Source: Phragmites australis (lineage: Eukaryota > Streptophyta > Magnoliopsida > Poales > Poaceae). Taken from it: DNA of 64,000 nt. The position numbers were made by a program, and so were the translations under genes. Below are positions 55,818 through 64,000 of the stretch, one piece after another; within the stretch, counting starts at the first letter, position 1, and the number at the start of each line of letters is the position of its first letter. The notes under the pieces are model-generated. The model ran no database searches. It was not told the DNA's origin and worked only from the letters and a program-made list of their open reading frames with translations. The stretch is taken from positions 34,288,001-34,352,000 of the forward strand of contig NC_084921.1 in NCBI RefSeq assembly GCF_958298935.1, in the 5' to 3' direction.

Positions 55818-57362
55818 CAAGGTAATAAATAGCAGATAGGGGGGTGGTAGCGGATTGGTGTTAGGGTAGCGGATTGCGGATAGCGGGTGATATTGCGGAC
55901 GCTAAGTTACAATAGCGGAATTTAAAAAATACTCACAATTTTGAGTAAAGATCATGATACTTGACTTAATAACATGGTAAAATAGCAATTAGCAACTAGA
56001 AAACAAAAAAGTGACAAATCAATACAAACATATAAGTATATAACTTAGTCACTTAGAAGAAACAAACATCAAGTTTCTCTCATTACATGTCATGAGATGA
56101 CAATGAGACACAAAATAGATTAATTTGAAGTTCAACCATCCATGAAGATAACAAGAACCAATGAACCATCCTCCATTAGCTCTCATCATTCATTCATTCG
56201 TCATTATTGCCCAAAGCACCAACCTCACTATTCTCACGGTCACTTGAACTTGAACCATCCGCATAGGGCATATTACCCTCCTCTTCCTCTTCAGTGCTAG
56301 AAGATTCAAACTCTTCTTCTTCCTCCTCTCCTTCCATAACCAAAGAGCAAGATTTCTTTGCTTTACTTGATGAACCTTTATATACTGATTTTCTCTTTTG
56401 TGGTGGTCCTGCTGGTGCATCATCATCTACAATCCATTCATTTGGTGGCTCATCATCAACAAATTTTGGAACCAGTGTGTCTCTATTTTTTTTAAGAATA
56501 TTTCCATTGCAACCTCTTGTTAAACATGACAAAGACAAGAGCATTCAATTTTTGTTGACCCAATCTAGTTCTTCTCTTAGAATGTATCTACATGAATACA
56601 ATTGCCCAACATTTCAGAATTATTTTACAAAGTAACAACACATAAAGACAACTATCATAGTAAAATGCAGATTTAAAGACCAAAAGTGGGCAACTTACCC
56701 TCTCAAATGCACTCCAATTTCTTTCACATTTATATTTGATGTAGCTGAAGACATTGTGCTACTGCTTGGGCAACTAGAAACTAAAAAAATGGAAGTGCTA
56801 AGTCCTAAATCCAAAGTCTTGTAAAGGCAAATCAACAAATGCAACAATGAATAACAAGATCTATTTGGATTTTGGAAGATCTTACCATTTTTCCTTTTGC
56901 AGCACGACGGCAGTAGGAGCCCACAGCACGGTGATAGAGCAATAGCAGGAGCAGAGCAGCCACGGCAGTAGGAGCAGAGCGGGCGGCCATGACGCTGGAG
57001 GGTGGCCGGGGCGCTGGAGCCTAGAGGCCAGCCGGGGCGGCGGTAGGGGTTGGCGCTGGAGGGCGACTTGGGCGGCGGTCGGGGTGAGGAAGGGGGCGAT
57101 AGGGGCGCTGGAGCCTGGAGATGTGTCGAGTTTGTTGTGTTTGTGTCGAGTGAGTCTGGCGGCTGGAGCCTTAGAGTTGAGCACTAGGTTTTGCGTTAAC
57201 TAATGGCTGCTAAGTGCTATTTCATCCCAATATTATGGGCCACTAAACGCTATTTCGACTGCGAAGTTACAGACCGCAACCTGTGGCTCACTACCTCGAC
57301 GCTGTAGCGACGGGGGGCCGCAACCACAATAGCGGTTGCTACTAACGCTATTCATTACCTTG
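55818..57362 (-). mobile_element. hAT element inserted in the Copia LTR
   Basis: The termini CAAGGTAATAAATAGC and the complement of CAAGGTAATGAATAGC form a 16-bp inverted repeat with one mismatch. The flanks CTGACAAC (55810-55817) and CTGACAAA (57363-57370) are an 8-bp duplication with one mismatch. GCGG/AATAGCGG motifs cluster near both ends. The body is 1545 bp with only a transposase tail, so it is a deletion derivative. A paralogous LTR piece at 62505-62650 lacks the element at the equivalent site. Confidence 0.85.
56194..56544 (-). pseudogene. Probable C-terminal tail of a hAT transposase
   Basis: The frame reads LVPKFVDDEPPNEWIVDDDA, then a basic stretch, then a long Glu/Ser-rich acidic tail (EGEEEEEEFESSSTEEEEEG). 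An acidic tail after a W-I-V-D-D-like motif is common in grass hAT transposases. The catalytic core and BED finger are absent. Position inside a hAT element supports the call. The protein motifs alone would be weak. Confidence 0.45.
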
Positions 57363-57735
57363 CTGACAAAAAAATGGTTAAATCTAAAACACCTTTTAGA
57401 TACCCTAGACTCATAAAATGAACTCTCAATATAAACCCATCTCGTACTAAGCACAAGGTTTGAGCACTCGACACAACAATCGAGCAACACTTTCGGCAAC
57501 CTCTGTTGATACTATGGCTATCGATCATATAACCCGGTCTCCCACTAAACTCTTTGAGACCAGTAAAACTAGAAAACCTATTCTAGTTGTAAGTTTGACT
57601 CGAGCAATTCCATCAGACTTGATGAACACATCATCCAAGCTCCGACGCTTCTTATAGCTCTTCAAGTCTTATCATCAACTCTTTTTCTCTTAATGATGAT
57701 CATCCTCACTTCCATCTTTATCTTCACTCGATCTC

Positions 57736-57871
57736 TGGAAGCTTAATGAAGCTCTTTTGATAGCTTCTCACGCACCAAGTATAGGAGGCTTCACTCTTCG
57801 TATTGGAAGCTTAATAAAGCTCTCTTGATAGCTTCCCATGCACCAAGTATAGGATGCTTCACTCTACGTAT
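57736..57871. repeat. 68-bp tandem duplication in the LTR U3
   Basis: Two adjacent copies of TGGAAGCTTAATRAAGCTCT..ATAGCTTCYCAYGCACCAAG..GGMTGCTTCACTCT with a few differences, period 68. Confidence 0.85.
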
Positions 57872-58346
57872 TATCTTCATTTGGTTCACCACCAATACAT
57901 GAACCGCAAGCATCAAGCACCTAAATTTTTCATTAAGCTCGTATTGATCTTGTTCTTCCAACTTGACATATTGAATATCTCAATTCAACTAATGCCTTCT
58001 TATGGAACCTAACCCTAACTCATTCTCAAGCACAAAACATATGGGTTAGTCCATAAAACTCAATTGACAATCTCATACATTTAGTTATTTGATTTCCAAA
58101 AGTGACTTTGTATTCATGCTTATTGTCAATCTTATTGAGACTTCTCCTTTATCTCATGAGTATCACCTAGAGCTCATTCATCTTGATGCATCTCTCTTGA
58201 TCTTTATAGCATTTCTTAATGAATCTATGCTCAATCCTCCATGCAACATCTATAGAACAACTTACTAACAATTCTTAACATAATTGTTAGTCTATAAGTA
58301 TTTTCATTAATTACCAAAATCACACTTAGGGGCTAGATAAACCTTC

Positions 58347-58952
58347 AAAAACCCACACTGGCGGCAGGTTAAGGCCCAAAAGGCACGCACCGGAGCATCC
58401 CCAGAACATGTATGTGCTTACCGCAATGCAAGATGACATGGAGCAGCTCGATGGCGTCAGCTCAGCGGTGAGGTGCGGAGAGAGTTGGCCGGTGTTGGGG
58501 AAGATGGTCGCTGCCTGGGTCGATTTGGCGGGGAACGCTTGGGAAAACGACGGGGAAGCTCGATACATCCTTCCCGTCACTCCTGGGGGCTCAGTCGTGG
58601 CAGATCCGACGATGGTCAGTGGGTGGGGATTTTGCCATCGGCGGCTGGATTTGGTCACATTTGGCGGTGTTATAGTTGAGACATCATTGCCGGCTCATAC
58701 CACCAGCCAACAGTGATGTCATGCTATCACTACGGCCAGTAGCTTCAGCTGTCAGTGATGATGAGCTGGACATCACCTCCGATTCAAGCCATATGCCGGC
58801 AGTGATGATCTTTTTCATTATCGGTTCATAAGCCACGATAACATATTCTTTCTGCGCGACTTATGAACCGGTAGTGATGCCCCATCACTACCGGCTCATT
58901 AGGAACCGGTAATAATAGACCGACATCATATAAGCTCATTTCTATAGTAGTG
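58347..58952. mobile_element. CACTA fragment, one terminus
   Basis: It ends TTTCTATAGTAGTG (complement CACTACTATAGAAA) with subterminal ACTACCGGCTCAT / GAACCGGTAGTGATG repeats at 58680-58920. The other terminus is missing at the Copia LTR boundary. The GC-richer part 58400-58690 has an open frame without a recognised domain. Confidence 0.55.
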
Positions 58953-61109
58953 TACCCTAGGCAAGATGAGTTATAAAATAGCATAGAACTTTTGCGAAGA
59001 GTACTTGGCAGAACCCCAAATGAAGCCCAAGTATATATCTGCTTCATGTGGATTGTGGGTTATGGTTTCTAGTTCTTAAAGTGCAATTAGCTCCTGGTAG
59101 GCTTGTCCTGAGAGAGGCAGCAGAAACGGCGCGCGGCATGCTGCGCTCCCTCTTGCACTCGTATTCCGCTCCCGTTGTTCCGGTCAAAGGCCTTCCCTCC
59201 AAGCTGGGCCTTGAGATTTCTCTCGATGGAGTAGCTACTGAGTCTCTCTTCTGCATGACATCGTCGCCAGCCAATCTAGCCCGATCTCAGCGGCTTCAAC
59301 CCTGGCAACACGGAATAAGAAGAAAGAGGAAGAAAAAAAGAGTATAAGAGGTTGGCATGCAAGCCCACTATTTTTTTAAAAATTATTTGCTTGTTTGAGC
59401 GGACTTGTGTGCTTACATGGATGTCAACAACTCAACATCAGCAAAACATTCACACGTGGATGCCAGATACGACTAGACATGGGTGGTTTAGCTTGTTGGG
59501 GGTAAAGTAAAGGGTCTGGATAATTCGATTTTGTTGAACGTCTGGTTTGCGGGTTGATGTTGAAAATCATACTTGGACAACTGTTCATGGGTGTAACAGG
59601 GGCGGATCCAGCCGGGTCATCGGGTGTTCCCGGGCACACAAAAAACGAAAATTAATTTAGGTATAGTGATAGTTCAAATTAGAAATTAGCAAAGGAGGGC
59701 ACACCTATACGTGTGGGCCCAACTTCTGCTGGCTGCCACGACCACCAACTAGGCCCATGCCCCAACCGTTGGCCTGCTACAGCCCAAGAGGCATGTTCGC
59801 TCCCTCGTCCAGTCGTTGAGTCCCGGCTCGACGTGATGACACAGACGGACAGACCGATGCGACAAGACTTGTGTAAATTTTTGTAGAAAAGAGTAAGATT
59901 TTGTTAATGCAGTGTCACTTATTTATTTAGTTAAGAATAGATTGTAACATACGAGAAATAATGGCTGGGAATAATTTCTAAAAGAAAGTAACACCTTTTT
60001 GTGTAAAGAACCGTATTAAAGTACCTAATGCAAATAATCAATACAGTCTTTTGCTAGAGCCAGGTATTTTTTATATGGGAAGTATATTTTGACGTCATTG
60101 ATGTTATTCGCTTAGATTGATAGTAGGTTTGATGAGGTTAATATGCAATCGATTGTTTGCATTTTAGTCTTAAATCCTCTCAACTCAGTTGCCTCTTATG
60201 ACAAGAAGAAAGTAATTAACCTTGCAATTAACCTTGCAGAGTTTTATCCTAAATAGTTTTCAATACAATTTTTGGCAAGACTTCTTTTTCGACTTGATAA
60301 TTTCATGGAGGACATCAGAAGTGATGATAGACGGCGGCGGTGGAATCCTGGTGACTGGGCGAGCAGGGGCGAGGCGACAGTGCGGGACGTGACGGCAGGG
60401 CGGGATGAAGGCGTCCTAGCGGCATGGCGAGCAGGGGTGGGGTGGAAGCGCGAGATGGCAGGGTGGGACGAGGCAGGATGAGCTAGGGCGGGGCGGCGGT
60501 GTCCTTGCGGCAAGGGGAGTCGAGCTAGAGGGTTGGATCAGATACTCATATCTATGCATATGTGTGTGAAGAGATTAGGGTTTTAGAGCAAAAGGCCCAC
60601 ATGCCATATATTTATACAGGTAAATTGGTGTCACAGGTACGGATATGTCTTACCCATACCCATACCCATATACCCGTCAAGTAGTATTTTTCGCTTACGA
60701 ACGTACCCGTGGGTGCCAAATACTAGATATATCCTACCCTATTCGGGTATTTACCCGTAGGTAAACGAATAATTATGATAAATTACCATCCCTATATTCA
60801 ATGATCTAAAAACTCTTGGTGAGCTCTCTACTAAACTTATTGAAACAAATAAGCATGCGACATGCAACTATACTATTTGATTCTCAAAGTGGCATTACTC
60901 ATACCCGTGGCTACAACGAGTGTGAAAAGAGTATTTTTATACTATGACTTTTGTGAAAAACAAGTTGAGAAACCGTATAAGTGATCAGCTCTTGAATAAT
61001 TGTTTGGTGACTTTCATAGAGTGAGCAAGTGCACATTGCTTCCCCAGATGTCGAGATCATGGTGGGTGAACAACACGGGCAGTTCCACCATCATGCTGGC
61101 AGGGTAAGA
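58953..61109. other. Intergenic, no gene called; short repeat pieces
   Basis: CAGGGGCGGATCCAGCC near 59597 resembles the terminus of the hAT MITE at 27659, but no partner was seen. ACCCATACCCATACCCATATA near 60650 is a short tandem repeat in a region (60630-60800) resembling the hAT family at 16.3 kb. The frame 59048-59347 has no identifiable domain. Confidence 0.35.
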
Positions 61110-61380
61110 GCATGTATATTCGTTACCACCTCTATTAGACACTAAGGGTAGTTAGCTAGCTTCACCTCTTCCTCAGCTACTTATGTTGTATCCCTTAGTG
61201 CAGAAGTGATTTAAAATATTTAATTTTGTTACTAAAATGAAGTTTAGCACTAGTAGCAAACCTTAGCATTGATGCTATACATTCTAATCTTAGCACCCAT
61301 ATCTATATCCCTTAGCACTGGTGGTAACTCATTTCTCTCTCCCTTAGCTTCTCCTTAGCACAAATAAATGTACATGCTCA
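61110..61380. mobile_element. MITE, about 271 bp
   Basis: Termini GAGCATGTATATT and the complement of GAGCATGTACATTT are inverted. The body contains repeated TTAGCAC / CCTTAGCACT strings and no coding potential. The flanking duplication is unclear, so the superfamily is not assigned. Confidence 0.5.
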
Positions 61381-61400
61381 CCCCCCGTCACCATCTACTC

Positions 61401-62504
61401 ACTACTACAGAACCAGCCATATATATCAGTCTATCATTGGCGGTACCTAATATACCGGTAGTGATATGACATTTTGCCGGTTCAAAAGCCACGCGAAAAG
61501 AATCAGCCAATGTGGCTTATGAACCGGCAGTGATGAAGGACATCATTGCCGACTGAGCCAGCAATGATTCTTCACTGTCGAGTGAGGGCACCGACCGGCA
61601 ATGATACCTAAACTATCACTGCCGGTTCTAGCCACAAACCGGCAGTGATAATGAGTATCACTACGGGCTCGTGTGACGATTCAACAGTGATAATGGATGA
61701 TAACATATCTTAAAAAAAATCATAATTTTTTATACAAAATTGGATGAGGAAAAACATTACATGAAAATTATAGTCCTCGACGAGGTCTACAATTTTGTAA
61801 TTGAAAACTTTTTAATTTAAGGTCATTAAAATGCCCAAATAATCTAACAGTGTTTCAACCGTGGTCGATAATAGCTAATCTTAAAAAAATCATAACTTTT
61901 TCATATGAAGTTGGATGAATACAAACTTTATATGATAATTATAGCTCTCGACAAGATCTATAACTTTGTAGTTGATTATTTTTTATTTGACGCCATATAG
62001 ATGCACAAATAAATGCCTAAAACCAATACAGAGGGAGCCACATACTTGACTACAAACTTTTGGTTTGCATGTAATGTAAAACTAGTAGAAATCATTGAAA
62101 AAGCTACACATAAGGTCACAAAATTGAAAACTGCAAATTTAAATATTTTTATCACGAGTTTGGTAACTCGGATTGATGAAACATCTGCACAACACTGACT
62201 TTTAGATGTAGCACTATGTCTCTACAAATTATCAAGCAAATTAGAGAATGTCAGTTTTTGTCTAAAAACTCCAGAGGTCCTGTCGAGGATCTTTCAAGTC
62301 TTTTTTTAGGGTCAAGTAAGGTACATGTTTAAAAACCTGTATATTTTTCAGATGTGCCTTATTATTAGTTTTGAAAGTAGAGGTCGAACATCAAAATCTG
62401 ACTTCGTATGCAAAAGTTATAGCTGTTTTATTGAACACTGTACAGATTGGACACAAACTTTTTTATATAGAGTGAGATAGAGACAAACTTTATATTAACA
62501 TTAT
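61401..62504. mobile_element. CACTA 5' part, truncated
   Basis: It starts CACTACTACAGAACC and has many CACTGCCGGTTC / GAACCGGCAGTGATG subterminal repeats to 61690. Two internal repeats about 172 bases apart follow (TCTTAAAAAAATCATAAYTT at 61708 and 61880), the same internal sequence as the CACTA at 6055-7102 in inverse orientation. The right terminus is lost near the LTR piece at 62505. Confidence 0.6.
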
Positions 62505-62650
62505 AGAACATATCAAACACCACTGAGGAAAGATAACAACCACTTTTCACAAAAAGGCTGATAACAAGAAATGGTTAAATCTAAAACACCTTTTAGATAC
62601 CCCAGACTCATCCCGTACTAAGCACAAGGTTTGAGCACTCAACATAACTA
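62505..62650 (-). mobile_element. Copia LTR fragment preserving the hAT empty site
   Basis: AACACCACTGAGGAAAGATA, GGTTAAATCTAAAACACCTT and CGTACTAAGCACAAGG match the sequences on the two sides of the hAT at 55765-55817 and 57371-57490. Here they are uninterrupted (GCTGATAACAAGAAATGG). Confidence 0.75.
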
Positions 62651-64000
62651 TCGAGTAAAAAAACACAGACACATCACAAAAGAGTGATAAGACCAAGTGA
62701 AATACATCTCTAACAATATATCACTTTGTTTCAAATTAGAAATACTAATCACAATCTATAGATTTTTGTATGCTAACAGCTCTAACAATATATCATTGTG
62801 TTTCAAATTAGAAATACCAATCACAGCCACATTAAACTTGACATCTTTTATCTCATGCAATAGTTTTGGTGACTGATAAGGTAGGCAAGTTCATTTATTG
62901 GAAGGCCACTGACACTTGACTCGAAAGACTTTTTATCTACTATCTCATTCTTCTTGTCACTGAGATATATCTAACCTTAGATAAAATTTAAGGAACAAAA
63001 TTCAAAAGAATAGAAACAATATCTAGAAGGAACATCTAATGCTGTTAATAGCTACCTTTAGACAAACTATGTGATATTTCATTCATTAGTATAGTCTAGA
63101 CAAGGAAAGTGTAAATAACGCAGCTGAACAATTACCGAAAGAGTCAAAAATTGGGCCAAGTCATATCTCCATTAAACTAAAAATGAAAATCTATTAATCT
63201 ATAACTTGGTTTCAATAGCAGCTCACTCGGGGTTCATTAGCATGCACTATGTAGGAAAGTCTTGCTATTGCCCCTCATATAGCCAGGTTAGAATCTCTTG
63301 AACAAAGTCATAACATAGCATGGTGGAATCATGGCTGAAATGTTGCATGGTGGAATCATGGCTGTTGTGCACTTGTGCTATCATATAACTCTTACTTTTA
63401 CTTAAGCATAATTATATACTAATTTTCTATTCACTTGAATGGCCTTCATACTGCTAGAATTTATTTGGTCTCAAAATGAGACATGCATAGGATGATTGGG
63501 GGAAAATCAAACTAACCTTGCCATTTAATTTTTGAATGTGATTGATGATATTCAGAATCCAATAGAGAATCTTGGACTATGACTATCATTCTATCAATCA
63601 AATCATCAAATGCTTTCTAAATCAATTAATCAAGTATACTACTGCTAGCACTATAGAGTACAGAGTTACAGACCGTGGCCGACTGAGGATTGCGGAGTGT
63701 GGGCGCCGAATGGCCACACGAGTGACGAGAGGGAGGGCATTGTGTGATGGAGATCGATGGAGGCGGAGTGGCGCTGGAGAATGGAGATCCGAGAGCACAG
63801 TCCTGCGAGAGCAGCCTGGTAGCCGGGTAGCCGAAGGCTACGAGCATCGAGCAACCAAGGCACGGCAGGCGTCGGGTGAGCACTAGAGGTTGGAGCAAAG
63901 CTTGTACTCGTAACACTCTTGCCAAAAGAATTCGTATATCTCTTGCAACACTTTGTCACTCCACTACATCCACACATTCAAGCGCAAGAAACAATCGGGG
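62651..64000. other. Intergenic to window end, no gene seen
   Basis: AT-rich, with a local duplication (CTCTAACAATATATCA..TTTCAAATTAGAAATAC at about 62710 and 62780). The final 350 bases are GC-richer with open frames on both strands and no recognisable domain. Confidence 0.4.

Larger units (their letters stand above)
54300..58346 (-). mobile_element. Copia 5' LTR (about 2.5 kb without the hAT insertion)
   Basis: On the minus strand it starts near TGAAGGTTTATCTAGCCCC with GTGATTTTGGTAATTAATGA close by. It ends CCTATTCACCCTCTCTAGGT..ATTATCCTTTCA at 54300. A quasi-palindromic TATA region (GGTATAAATACC) lies near 55190. Motifs of the type ATCGGAACTTCTGAT are frequent at 55230-55510. A hAT element interrupts it at 55818-57362. 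The adjacent primer binding site fixes it as the 5' LTR. Confidence 0.72.

Noticed and set aside
59048..59347. 99-residue plus-strand frame as a host exon
   Set aside because: No recognisable domain and a Lys/Arg low-complexity end; it might be a gene fragment but nothing supports a product.
1..64000. CRISPR arrays, bacterial operons, tRNA or rRNA genes
   Set aside because: The repeats seen are transposon ends and minisatellites; no direct-repeat/spacer pattern, cloverleaf or rRNA sequence was recognised, and the genes are plant nuclear.

Overview
The window looks like nuclear DNA from a grass, probably a panicoid. The reasons are the dense nest of grass-type transposons (CACTA, MULE, hAT, Stowaway, Copia and Tat-type Gypsy elements), intron-bearing plant genes and the GC-rich grass codon usage of the host exons. 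Placing it below family level is inference.

Only two host genes can be supported. A group IIc WRKY transcription factor lies at 2936-5028 (+) in three exons, with the usual intron inside the WRKY domain. A SAC51-like (SACL) bHLH regulator lies at 28191-28922 (-). Its long spliced 5' leader runs to about 31.1 kb and carries the family's conserved upstream ORF, split by an intron (29926-29819 and 29209-29171). That uORF is known in other plants to repress translation of the main ORF and to be relieved by thermospermine.

Most of the rest is mobile DNA. 1-2187: a Copia LTR abutting a CACTA fragment. 6055-7448: a complete non-autonomous CACTA (3-bp TSD ATT) and a Stowaway MITE. 8-14.8 kb: retrotransposon LTRs and a CACTA fragment with remains of an Ulp1-like peptidase. 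16315-16864 and 49455-49979: two copies of one non-autonomous hAT family. 18976-26695: a 7.7-kb Mutator-like element with about 110-bp TIRs and an 11-bp direct repeat (TSD). It carries a MURA-type transposase, a multi-exon plant mobile domain (PMD) gene and a GRF zinc-finger/coiled-coil gene, all on one strand and all with a few recent lesions. 33330-47437: a 14.1-kb Tat-lineage Gypsy element (minus strand, TSD ACCGC) with gag-pol plus a long antisense ORF region. It is inserted into a Copia-type LTR whose halves lie at about 32.1-33.3 and 47.4-48.3 kb. 50.2-51.7 kb: a decayed Copia pol fragment. 53.0-58.35 kb: a gag-bearing Copia derivative whose LTR is interrupted by a hAT element (55818-57362). 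A paralogous LTR piece at 62.5 kb preserves the empty site. 58.35-62.5 kb: further CACTA pieces and a MITE.

The most interesting unit is the MULE carrying transposase, PMD and GRF genes together. The most interesting host feature is the SACL uORF. No tRNA, rRNA or CRISPR array was seen. All calls are from reading the sequence; no database search was possible.
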